From Spirochaetaceae bacterium (GTDB lineage Bacteria; Spirochaetota; Spirochaetia; Treponematales; Breznakiellaceae): a stretch of DNA of 25,779 nt. Shown here piece by piece: positions 15,395 to 21,574 of the stretch (positions are counted from its first letter, which is position 1; every line of letters starts with the position of its first letter). Location of the stretch: contig JAIRPU010000043.1 in the NCBI GenBank assembly GCA_031256815.1, forward strand, positions 1-25,779, in the 5' to 3' direction. The notes below the pieces were generated by a model. That model was not told the DNA's origin. It searched no databases and saw only the letters and a program-made list of their open reading frames with translations. A program made the position numbers and the translations under genes.

Positions 15395-16398
15395 TGCCTA
15401 ATTTCGCCTTTGAAAGACCAATTTTTGCCCTTTTTGCCCTCCTGTCTCCATTTGTTATAGTTATAGGAGGGCGTTTCTTTAGGGGCGCTTTTAGTCTTTC
15501 GCTTTCGCTGGGGCCGCCCGGCGGCGAATCGTTTAAACCGCCTTTTAGCTCCGGTTTTTGGGGAAAAATTTGTAAAATAGCGTCTATTGCCGGAGTTTCG
15601 ATTTTGCTGTTGGCTGCTTCCGGCCCTATATCGGTAACTCCGGCGGTTGTCTGGCTTGACCGCGGGGCAGACATTCTTTTTGTGCTGGATTCAAGCCCAA
15701 GTATGGCCGGACTGGATATGGGCGGCAAACGGCGTTTTGACGCCGCCGTAGCGCTTGTGCGTTCTTTTGCCGCTGCCCGCCCTGCCGATGCGATAGGGCT
15801 TGCCGCCTGCGGCCTGGACGCGGCGCTGCTTATTCCGCCAACAACAGACCACAGAGCGCTTTTGGCAAAACTAAACTCTATGCAAATTGGCGAACTTGGA
15901 GACGGCACGGCTCTTGGAACCGGACTTTCTGTGGCGGCATTGCATTTAAGCCGTTCCGCGGCGCCACGGCGCGCCTGTGTGCTGATAACAGACGGAGAAA
16001 ACAATTCCGGCGCAATTCACCCTGAAACAGCGGCGCGCGCGCTTGCCGCCAAAGGAATTTCGCTTTATATAATTGCCTGTGGAACTTCCGGCGAAGTTCC
16101 AATCGATTATGTTGACCCAATAAGCAAGGTCAGGCGAACCGGCAGTTTTGATTCGCGTTATAATCCCGACATACTTGCAAAAATAGCTATAGCCGGAGAC
16201 GGTATTTTTTTCCCGGCCCCTTCAATACAGGCTTTGGATTCGGCATTTGAACGTATAAGCGCCGCCGAAATGACAGTAAGCCGTTCCGGAGTGCGCGAAA
16301 AAAAACGTCCGCTTCATAATCCGCTTATATTTGCCGGAGCTTTGTTTTCTGTCGGCGCTTTTCTTTTAAAAAAACTGTTTCTTGGGGCGTTTTTATGA
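15394..16398 (+). CDS. batA: BatA-like VWA-domain membrane protein
   Basis: An integral membrane protein with a von Willebrand A domain, as in the Bat (Bacteroides aerotolerance-type) and BatA/BatB systems of spirochaetes. Membrane helices lie at about residues 8-26, 61-80 and near the C terminus (PLIFAGALFSVGAFLLKKLF). The VWA domain shows a complete MIDAS: D99-S-S101-P-S103 (DxSxS), T172 in GDGTALGTG, and D200 in ITDGENN. A family-typical PIDYVDPISKVRR...FDSRYNPDILAKIA segment ends the domain. It overlaps the NlpE-like gene by 1 base and the next gene by 4 (ATGA). The MoxR ATPase and DUF58 partners that usually precede Bat genes are not here, which is unusual; they may be elsewhere or replaced by the sigma/lipoprotein pair. 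Confidence 0.9.
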   Translation: MPNFAFERPIFALFALLSPFVIVIGGRFFRGAFSLSLSLGPPGGESFKPPFSSGFWGKICKIASIAGVSILLLAASGPISVTPAVVWLDRGADILFVLDSSPSMAGLDMGGKRRFDAAVALVRSFAAARPADAIGLAACGLDAALLIPPTTDHRALLAKLNSMQIGELGDGTALGTGLSVAALHLSRSAAPRRACVLITDGENNSGAIHPETAARALAAKGISLYIIACGTSGEVPIDYVDPISKVRRTGSFDSRYNPDILAKIAIAGDGIFFPAPSIQALDSAFERISAAEMTVSRSGVREKKRPLHNPLIFAGALFSVGAFLLKKLFLGAFL

Positions 16399-17462
16399 AT
16401 ACGTCGTCGGTGGTTTTACATTGGACGCACCGCGAATTCTTTTACTATTTTCTTGGCCTTATTCCGCTTGCCGCGCTGTTGTTTATCCATTACAAACGGC
16501 GTTTTCCTGTTGTTTCAGCGTTTGTTTCCGGACAGGGCAGCCGGCGGATTTCCGCGCTTGCCATAAAGCTTAGATGGCGGTACTTTTTTTCGTCATTGTT
16601 TTTTTTGCTTTTTATAGCGGCGCTGATTGCCGCGTTTGCCGCGCCGCGCACGGGGACGCGGCTTGTGCGTGAATTCCGGCGCGGCTGCGATGTTGTATTT
16701 GCGCTGGACATTTCGCGCAGTATGCTTGCGCGGGACAGCGTTCCGTTAAATTACGGCAGCACAAACAGCGCTTCAAGCCGGCTTGAACGCGGCATTTGGC
16801 TTGCACAATCGCTTATTGCGGCAAGCGGGGACGAAAAGATAATGGCAAATTTTGCCGCGGGAGGCGCCAGCGTACATCTGCGTTTTGGAGTAGCGTTTGG
16901 CAAGGGGCACAGTGTGCTTGCCGTACCGCTTACACAAGACCTTGAATCGGTTCGCAGCCTGCTCGATTCACTTTCTTCTGATTCCATGAGTTCGCGCGGG
17001 ACAAACCTTGAATTGCTTATAAGCAGCGCTTCCGAAGGTTTTTTGGAAACAGCGCCGGCCGGACGTGTAATAATTCTTTTAAGCGATGGCGAAGGGCTTT
17101 CCGGCTCGCTTGTTCATGCGGTGGAGCAGGCCAAACGAAAAGACATTACGGTAATTGCCGTAGGGCTTGGCTCGCCGGCCGGTATGTTGGTACGCGAAAC
17201 CGGTGAGCAGGATAACGGCGACTTTGTCCGGAGTTTTTTACACAGCGATGCATTGCGCGGCGCTGTAGAACGCTTCGGCGGTTTTTATATTGATGGCAAT
17301 AATGACGGCGCGTTGAGGCTGCTGGCTGAAAAAATTTTTCCGCTTGCCGGCGCTTCCTCCTGGATATTTCGTGAAGAAAACGGCTCGCAATGGTATATAT
17401 GCGTTATTGCGGCGCTTGTTTTTCTTGGGCTTTGCTACGCTTGCGGACTTAAGCCGCGTTAA
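16395..17462 (+). CDS. batB: BatB-like VWA-domain membrane protein
   Basis: Second VWA membrane protein (355 aa), start coupled to batA through ATGA (16395-16398). N-terminal hydrophobic helices at about 16-31 and 62-82, a soluble VWA domain, and a C-terminal helix (WYICVIAALVFLGLCYACGL). MIDAS residues are present: D105-I-S107-R-S109 (DISRSM), T in SSRGTNLELL and D in LLSDGEGLSG. BatB homologues commonly pair with BatA; the pair may form a membrane-bound chaperone or sensor complex, whose biochemical role is not settled in the literature. Its stop codon region overlaps the convergent MocA-like gene (17459-17462), with no room for a terminator. It closes the sigma54-driven operon. Confidence 0.88.
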   Translation: MNTSSVVLHWTHREFFYYFLGLIPLAALLFIHYKRRFPVVSAFVSGQGSRRISALAIKLRWRYFFSSLFFLLFIAALIAAFAAPRTGTRLVREFRRGCDVVFALDISRSMLARDSVPLNYGSTNSASSRLERGIWLAQSLIAASGDEKIMANFAAGGASVHLRFGVAFGKGHSVLAVPLTQDLESVRSLLDSLSSDSMSSRGTNLELLISSASEGFLETAPAGRVIILLSDGEGLSGSLVHAVEQAKRKDITVIAVGLGSPAGMLVRETGEQDNGDFVRSFLHSDALRGAVERFGGFYIDGNNDGALRLLAEKIFPLAGASSWIFREENGSQWYICVIAALVFLGLCYACGLKPR

Positions 17463-18025
17463 ACAGGCTTATCAAAATCGATTAGCGCTTCGGACGATGA
17501 CGCTTTTACGCGGACAAGCGCTTGCGGATGCCGTTTTATAATATCGCGTCCATGTTCTCCTTCGCCAAGACTGCACAGTTCAGCGCGATACTCGCTGGAA
17601 AAAAGCACAGGGCTGCCCGGTACACCGCGAAATTCAGGCCTGCAAATTGCCCCGTGAACCCGCGCTTCAATCAGATTTAGCACTGTTTCCGCGTCCAGCA
17701 TAGGCTGGTCGCAGGGAAAAAAAATCATATAATCCGAAGTGGAACGCTCAGCGCCAAGTCTTATACTTTCCCGCTGTCCAAGTTCAGGATGTTTGTTTTC
17801 TATAAGCGTTATGTCCGGCAAGCCTGATGCAAGAGAATGTACGGCGGGGTCTGCCGCCACAAAAAATACGTTTACTATGCACGCCGCCTGCAGTCTTATA
17901 TCCAGAATCAAATCTATGGTGTGACGTGCCATTGGTTTTCCAGCGTAAGGCGCTAAAAGTTTATTTGCCCCGAAGCGCCTGCCATAACCGGAGGCCATAA
18001 GAATTGCGTCTATTGTATCATTCAT
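17459..18025 (-). CDS. MocA/MobA-like nucleotidyltransferase
   Basis: A Rossmann-type NTP transferase (188 aa from ATG 18025; a GTG at 18037 would add four residues, and neither has a visible Shine-Dalgarno). The glycine-rich NTP loop is ILMASGYGRRFGANKLL, followed by GKPMARHTIDLI, GQRESIRLGAE, the metal-binding FFPCDQPML and RPEFRGVPGSPVLFSSEY, then a C-terminal GEGEHGRDIIK. This is the layout of MocA (CTP:molybdopterin cytidylyltransferase) and relatives acting in selenium or xanthine-dehydrogenase cofactor assembly; the GYGRRFG in place of GxGxRMG fits this group. The true substrate is unknown. No molybdenum-cofactor gene is nearby. It points at BatB from the other strand, sharing the TTAA of their stops. 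Confidence 0.85.
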   Translation of the reverse strand: MNDTIDAILMASGYGRRFGANKLLAPYAGKPMARHTIDLILDIRLQAACIVNVFFVAADPAVHSLASGLPDITLIENKHPELGQRESIRLGAERSTSDYMIFFPCDQPMLDAETVLNLIEARVHGAICRPEFRGVPGSPVLFSSEYRAELCSLGEGEHGRDIIKRHPQALVRVKASSSEALIDFDKPV

Positions 18026-18110
18026 AATTCGTAACACACGGAGTTTTATTTTTGCGGATTTATACGCGCAAGTCTAGCCGTCATATATAAACAACCATTA
18101 TTATTAAAAT

Positions 18111-18557
18111 ATGAAAGGGCTTTTTTATGAAAAAGGGCTGCGCTGGCAATGTATTCGCTGTTCGGATTGCTGCAGGCACGAAAGCGGTTTTGTGTTTCTT
18201 TCGCAAAATGACGCGGAAACACTTGCCCGTTTTCTGAATATGCCTTTTGAATATTTTATTCCAACATACTGCCGCTGGGTTGCCCTGGATAATCAAATTG
18301 AGATGCTTTCGTTAAAAGAGACTTCAAGTAACGATTGTTTTTTTTGGAAACAGGGCTGCTCGGTTTATGCGGCGCGTCCGGCGCAGTGCCGAACCTACCC
18401 GTTTTGGGAATCTTTTTTGATAGACGAAGAAACATGGAAAAACGCAACGGCGTCCTGCCCTGGAGTTGGAACAGGCCGGCTTTATTCCCGCGAATATATA
18501 GATGAATGTATTGCCGCCGAACGCGCCGCCCAGCCATTAACCCGCCGGCTGCGATAG
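18111..18557 (+). CDS. YkgJ-family (CxxCxxCC) zinc/iron-chelating protein
   Basis: A small cytoplasmic metal-binding protein (148 aa). The N-terminal cluster RWQCIRCSDCCRHESGFV gives C14, C17, C20 and C21. Further conserved cysteines are in NDCFFWKQGCSVYAARPAQCRTYPFW and the C-terminal TASCPG. This is the full YkgJ/UPF0153 pattern, known to bind Zn or Fe in related proteins, with no agreed function (some homologues act on membrane or protein modification). No ribosome site is visible; TATTAT (18099-18104) ends 6 bases before the ATG, so it may be leaderless. It is divergent from the MocA-like gene, with a GC-rich repeat block behind it. Confidence 0.88.
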   Translation: MKGLFYEKGLRWQCIRCSDCCRHESGFVFLSQNDAETLARFLNMPFEYFIPTYCRWVALDNQIEMLSLKETSSNDCFFWKQGCSVYAARPAQCRTYPFWESFLIDEETWKNATASCPGVGTGRLYSREYIDECIAAERAAQPLTRRLR

Positions 18558-18748
18558 CCGCCGCCAAGTCTGGAAGCGGCGCGGCATTGTCGCCGGCCCG
18601 CGCCGTGCTAAGCGGCCACGCACTGCGTTACGACCTGCCGCCTTGCGCCGGCAAGTGCCTGCGCGGCATTGTCGCAAGCCACCGCATGGGGCGGCGCAGG
18701 CGGTTTTCACCAACGGCGCAGGCGGTGTCCACCAAGGGCGCAGACGTA
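18558..18748 (+). repeat. GC-rich intergenic repeat block
   Basis: A markedly GC-rich, non-coding-looking stretch between the YkgJ-type gene and the MT-A70 gene. It holds a 15-base direct repeat, GCGCGGCATTGTCGC (18579-18593 and 18661-18675), and 2.5 tandem copies of a 22-base unit that starts GGCGCAGGCGGT (18693-18714, 18715-18736, partial 18737-18746; 3 differences between the full copies). Its ends mark the edge of the accessory island. No coding potential consistent with either flank is seen, despite an open frame crossing into the MT-A70 gene on the other strand. Confidence 0.7.
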
Positions 18749-19333
18749 TTAAGTTGTAAAAAAATATTCAGGGCTGCTCATCATTTTGATTTTTTCCTGA
18801 ATACTTATCCCGTCAATTCCATAACCGATTGCGTCCCAGCCTTCAACTTTTTGACGGGCAAAAAATTCTACTCTGCTTATATTTCCCAAAAGCTGAACAA
18901 TTCTATCTCTAATAACAGGCGGTTTTATGGAGTGCCCGAGCCGTTCATGCATCAAAATTTGAGGCACCGTTTTATCTACAGACTTTATATGACCCCGCAT
19001 ACCTAAAAGGCAAACCTCAATATTCGATTTGGTATAACTTCCCATACCGCGCAATGGCAGCCCGTCCCTTTTTATTTTAACCCAGGAAAAAGCGCAGGTC
19101 TTATATTTGAAACCCCAGGCCTCTATGACTTTAAACGCATCGGGTAAAGCCGGCATTGTAGCCCACAGAAACAACGCGCAGTTTTTATCCCGCAAGGACT
19201 TTACATCCAAAGCGCAGATTTCCTCCGTAGTCATTGTTTCGTAGTGTTTTTCGGGCGCAAAATGCCCTCCATCTTTACCTGTTCCCCAAAGATACTTCCA
19301 TGGCGGATCGGCATAGATGATTTGGTACTTCAT
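18749..19333 (-). CDS. MT-A70 family adenine-N6 methyltransferase
   Basis: Methylates adenine (DNA N6-adenine in bacterial members) using S-adenosylmethionine. ATG at 19333 gives 194 aa; an upstream TTG at 19354 would add seven residues but lies inside the promoter. The catalytic DPPW is at D9-P-P-W12 in the opening MKYQIIYADPPWKY. FAPEKHYETMTTEEI, CALFLWATMPALPDAFKVIEAWGFKYKTCAFSWVK, GSYTKSNIEVCLLGMRG, and HSIKPPVIRDRIVQLLG ... RVEFFARQKVEGWDAIGYGID complete the family pattern. No restriction endonuclease or specificity gene adjoins, so it is an orphan methyltransferase, of the kind common on phages and mobile islands. DNA is AT-richer than the core genes around it. Confidence 0.92.
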   Translation of the reverse strand: MKYQIIYADPPWKYLWGTGKDGGHFAPEKHYETMTTEEICALDVKSLRDKNCALFLWATMPALPDAFKVIEAWGFKYKTCAFSWVKIKRDGLPLRGMGSYTKSNIEVCLLGMRGHIKSVDKTVPQILMHERLGHSIKPPVIRDRIVQLLGNISRVEFFARQKVEGWDAIGYGIDGISIQEKIKMMSSPEYFFTT

Positions 19334-19342
19334 GATATTTTT

Positions 19343-19371
19343 ATTATAAAACAATATGTTATGCTTGTCAA
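19343..19371 (-). promoter_or_regulatory. Perfect consensus promoter of the MT-A70 gene, leaderless
   Basis: On the minus strand, TTGACA (19371-19366), a 17-base spacer, and TATAAT (19348-19343) are all exact consensus. Only 9 bases separate the -10 from the ATG at 19333, so transcription should start within a few bases of the start codon, and no Shine-Dalgarno is present. Confidence 0.85.
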
Positions 19372-19379
19372 CCCAAGAG

Positions 19380-19397
19380 CGTATGATTTTTTATACG
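19380..19397. repeat. Inverted repeat between divergent promoters
   Basis: CGTAT (19380-19384) and ATACG (19393-19397) flank an 8-base T-rich centre. It sits between the MT-A70 and toxin-antitoxin promoters and could be an operator for the antitoxin or a cruciform; the arms are short. Confidence 0.3.
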
Positions 19398-19439
19398 AAA
19401 TGTGACACCGGCGGCGACCGGAGGCAGCCTCTAGATTTT

Positions 19440-19468
19440 TTGACAGACAGCGCTATACTTAGGATAAA
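19440..19468 (+). promoter_or_regulatory. Candidate promoter of the toxin-antitoxin remnant
   Basis: TTGACA (19440-19445), 17-base spacer, GATAAA (19463-19468). Predicted start is a few bases before the ATG at 19478. The -10 is only a 4-of-6 match. Confidence 0.45.
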
Positions 19469-19477
19469 GGCAACCTG

Positions 19478-19729
19478 ATGTTCCCGGTAATTGAGTTCAG
19501 TAAATCTGCTTTTAAGCATAATGTAACAGAATCCAGCATCCGGTATGCTATGTGGCATCCGCTCTATTAAGAGTTGCTTGAATCGTATAAAAACAAATGG
19601 CTGCTTATTGGATATGATACTGCTGGAAATCTTATTGAAGTTGCGTATAATATAATTGATGATAATACAGTGAACGTATTTCATGCTATGCCATGCAGAA
19701 GAAAGCTTGTAAATCAACTTAACTTATAG
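19478..19729 (+). pseudogene. BrnT-like toxin gene with an in-frame stop
   Basis: Reading ATG 19478 to TAG 19727-19729 in one frame gives 83 codons interrupted only by TAA at 19568-19570 (codon 31). The two halves read FSKSAFKHNVTESSIRYAMWHPLY, then ELLESYKNKWLLIGYDTAGNLIEVAYNIIDDNT and VNVFHAMPCRRKLVNQLNL. The pattern (F...A.KH.V....I..A...PLY ... LLIGYD..GNLIEV.YN ... VNVFHAM..R++) matches BrnT-type, RelE-fold toxins as I remember them. One base change would restore a full product, so this is a recent inactivation, a sequencing error, or rarely a recoded stop. The gene's TAG overlaps the AGGAG of the next gene, as expected for a toxin-first operon. No peptide start that would yield only the second half has a good ribosome site. 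Confidence 0.75.
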
Positions 19730-19738
19730 GAGAAATGA

Positions 19739-19969
19739 ATGGCGCGAATGACAGAAGAAGAAGCGGCTATCCTTGATGAGGAAATTACCAATGCCGATAT
19801 AACGCTAAAACCCGGTGCGGGTGGAATATTTATCCGGCAGCGTGAATTGCTTAACGCTTTAGACCGGATAAGCGCCGATTATGTTATGACTCGCGCATTG
19901 GCAGATAATAAAATGCCCTTGCAGATTCTTGGTGAAGTAGTACACGAAAAAATTGCCGCATCAATATAG
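19739..19969 (+). CDS. Putative antitoxin partner of the BrnT-like remnant
   Basis: A 76-residue protein, intact, with AGGAG (19728-19732) six bases before the ATG. The sequence MARMTEEEAAILDEEITNADITLKPGAGGIFIRQRELLNALDRISADYVMTRALADNKMPLQILGEVVHEKIAASI begins with an acidic helix, then has a GxGGIFIRQR segment and a C-terminal helical part ending VVHEKIAASI. No textbook helix-turn-helix or ribbon-helix-helix signature is obvious. Its position right after the toxin remnant, the size, and the shared ribosome-site overlap suggest an antitoxin, by context only. If the toxin is truly dead, this gene would be under no addiction selection. Confidence 0.6.
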   Translation: MARMTEEEAAILDEEITNADITLKPGAGGIFIRQRELLNALDRISADYVMTRALADNKMPLQILGEVVHEKIAASI

Positions 19970-19992
19970 CCCCGCAAAACATCCGCAGGCGC

Positions 19993-20022
19993 TTGACAAC
20001 ATGAGTGATTTGTTGATATTAA
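19993..20022 (+). promoter_or_regulatory. Promoter of the malic enzyme gene, probably leaderless
   Basis: TTGACA (19993-19998) and TATTAA (20017-20022) with an 18-base spacer. The ATG at 20029 begins 6 bases after the -10, at about the expected transcription start, with no Shine-Dalgarno. Confidence 0.55.
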
Positions 20023-20028
20023 AGTAAT

Positions 20029-21480
20029 ATGAGCTTTGATATATCTCTTAAAAATTTAAATTCGCTTTTTCCGGCCGAAATGGACGAAGACAAAAAAGCG
20101 CGGGCAAAGACGATTTTTCTTAAAAACCTTTCGCTTGCAGTTCACAAATTTTATGGCGGAAAAATGCAAACCGTACCAAAATGCGGAATATATGGCTTTA
20201 ACTGGTTTAACACCTGGTATACACCCGGTGTTTCTATGATTTCTACAACCGTTAGAGATGATAATGACGCATCGTTTTCGCTTTCAAACCGCGGCAATCT
20301 TGTGGCGGTAGTTTCAGACTCTACAAGGGTTTTGGGAGACGGCGACTGCACTCCGCCCGGCGGGCTTGGTGTTATGGAAGGCAAAGCGATGCTTATGAAG
20401 TATCTGGGCGGCGTTGACGCTACCGCGCTTTGCATTGATTCGCGCGGTAAAGACGGCAAACACGACCCCGATAGAATAATTGAATTTGTAAAAATGGCGG
20501 CGCCAAGCTTTGGCGCCATTAACCTTGAGGATATAAGCCAGCCTAATTGTTTTAAAGTTTTGGACGAGCTGCGCGATGCCTGCGATATACCCGTTTGGCA
20601 TGATGACGCGCAGGGGACGGCATGTATTACGCTTGCCGGTCTTATAAACGCGCTTAAGCTTGCCGGCAAGAAGATGAGCGATGTAAAAATCGTACTTCTT
20701 GGCGCAGGCGCGGCAAATACAACCATTGCGCGTCTTATACTTGCTGATGGTGGAAACCCGTCCAATATGACTGTTTTTGATTCAAAAGGGTCTTTGCACA
20801 AGGGGCGCAGCGATATTGAAGCCGACAAACGCGAATATCGTAAATGGGAAATTTGCCAAAAGACCAATCCGGGCAAGGCGGCAAGCGAAGCGGAAGCGAT
20901 TAAAAATGCCGATGTGCTAATAGCGCTTTCTAAACCGGGGCCGGATACTGTAAAACGCGAATGGGTTCGTTCCATGGCGGCAAAGTCGATAGTGTTTTGT
21001 TGTGCCAATCCTGTGCCGGAAATTTGGCCTTACGCGGCAAAAGAAGAAGGCGCGTTTATCGTGGCAACAGGGCGCGGCGACTTTGCGAATCAGGTTAACA
21101 ATTCAGTTTGTTTTCCTGGTATTCTAAAAGGGGCGCTTTTGGTTCGCGCGCATAAGATTACAGACGGAATGGCAGTCCGCTGCGCTCATTCCATAGCGGA
21201 TTTTTCCGAAAAACGCGGCATTACACCGGATAACATTATAGCAACGATGGAAGAAACCGATGTTTTTGCCGTAGAAGCCGCCGATGTAGCGATGCAGGCG
21301 ATTTCCGAAGGCGTTGCCAGGGTAAAACTTGGCTGGCAGGATGTTCACGACAGGGCGGCGGCAGACATAAAAACAAGCCGCGCAATTATTCACGACATGA
21401 TGAAGGCAGGCCATATAAAAGAACCGCCGGAAGCGCTTTTAAAAGCAGCGCTGGACGCGGCGCTTGCCGCAGTAGCTTAA
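20029..21480 (+). CDS. Malic enzyme (malate dehydrogenase, decarboxylating)
   Basis: Converts malate to pyruvate and CO2 with reduction of NAD(P). The protein (483 aa, somewhat longer than ~400-aa short bacterial forms) shows the family motifs: TVPKCGIYGFNWFNTWYTPGVS N-terminal, VVSDSTRVLGDGDCTPPGGLGVMEGKAMLM (tyrosine/substrate region with the conserved D), AINLEDISQPNCF, PVWHDDAQGTACITLAGL (metal site, DDQGT-type), LGAGAANTTIARLIL (Rossmann loop), VFDSKGSLHKGRSDI, and the C-terminal FVATGRGDFANQVNNSVCFPGILKGALL. Cofactor choice is not decided: after the second beta strand it reads FDSKG, where an acidic D could favour NAD. No neighbours suggest a pathway; role in anaplerosis or NADPH supply is general knowledge. 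The gene is followed by a GC-rich hairpin. Confidence 0.92.
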   Translation: MSFDISLKNLNSLFPAEMDEDKKARAKTIFLKNLSLAVHKFYGGKMQTVPKCGIYGFNWFNTWYTPGVSMISTTVRDDNDASFSLSNRGNLVAVVSDSTRVLGDGDCTPPGGLGVMEGKAMLMKYLGGVDATALCIDSRGKDGKHDPDRIIEFVKMAAPSFGAINLEDISQPNCFKVLDELRDACDIPVWHDDAQGTACITLAGLINALKLAGKKMSDVKIVLLGAGAANTTIARLILADGGNPSNMTVFDSKGSLHKGRSDIEADKREYRKWEICQKTNPGKAASEAEAIKNADVLIALSKPGPDTVKREWVRSMAAKSIVFCCANPVPEIWPYAAKEEGAFIVATGRGDFANQVNNSVCFPGILKGALLVRAHKITDGMAVRCAHSIADFSEKRGITPDNIIATMEETDVFAVEAADVAMQAISEGVARVKLGWQDVHDRAAADIKTSRAIIHDMMKAGHIKEPPEALLKAALDAALAAVA

Positions 21481-21488
21481 ATCAGCCG

Positions 21489-21507
21489 GCTGCGGCTTTG
21501 CCGCAGC
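21489..21507 (+). terminator. Stem-loop after malic enzyme
   Basis: GCTGCGGC (21489-21496) and GCCGCAGC (21500-21507) form a perfect 8-bp GC-rich stem with a 3-base loop, 8 bases after the malic enzyme stop. No long T-run follows, so termination may be weak or the hairpin may protect the 3' end. A second small hairpin, CGTCCA/TGGACG, is at 21536-21551. Confidence 0.5.
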
Positions 21508-21574
21508 TTATAAATCTTCCGTTACGACAGGCGGCCGTCCAGCCATGGACGCGGCGCTTTGCGGCGGCTGCAAA

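Noticed and set aside
15345..16004. 219-aa minus-strand open frame over the batA start
   Set aside because: Antisense shadow; the plus-strand VWA MIDAS residues are intact and the operon is continuous.
18026..18037. GTG start upstream of the MocA-like gene
   Set aside because: No ribosome site for either start; the ATG at 18025 places the nucleotide loop at the usual distance.
18506..19006. 166-aa plus-strand open frame through the GC-rich repeat block into the MT-A70 gene
   Set aside because: Its second half is exactly antisense to the MT-A70 gene with complete family motifs, and its first half is low-complexity GC-rich repeat. No ribosome site.
19364..19400. Hairpin centred on GTATGATTTTTTATAC as an intrinsic terminator
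   Set aside because: It lies between two divergent promoters, so termination there has no gene to serve; an operator is more likely.
20151..21008. 285-aa minus-strand open frame inside malic enzyme
   Set aside because: Antisense shadow of a gene with full family motifs; Ser/Ala/Pro-rich composition typical of reverse frames in GC-biased codons.
21536..21574. A 13-base sequence repeated from the malic enzyme 3' end (GGACGCGGCGCTT at 21453 and 21547) as an attachment site
   Set aside because: The copies are only 94 bases apart with a hairpin between, and no mobile gene lies between them; a local duplication or codon-bias coincidence is more likely.
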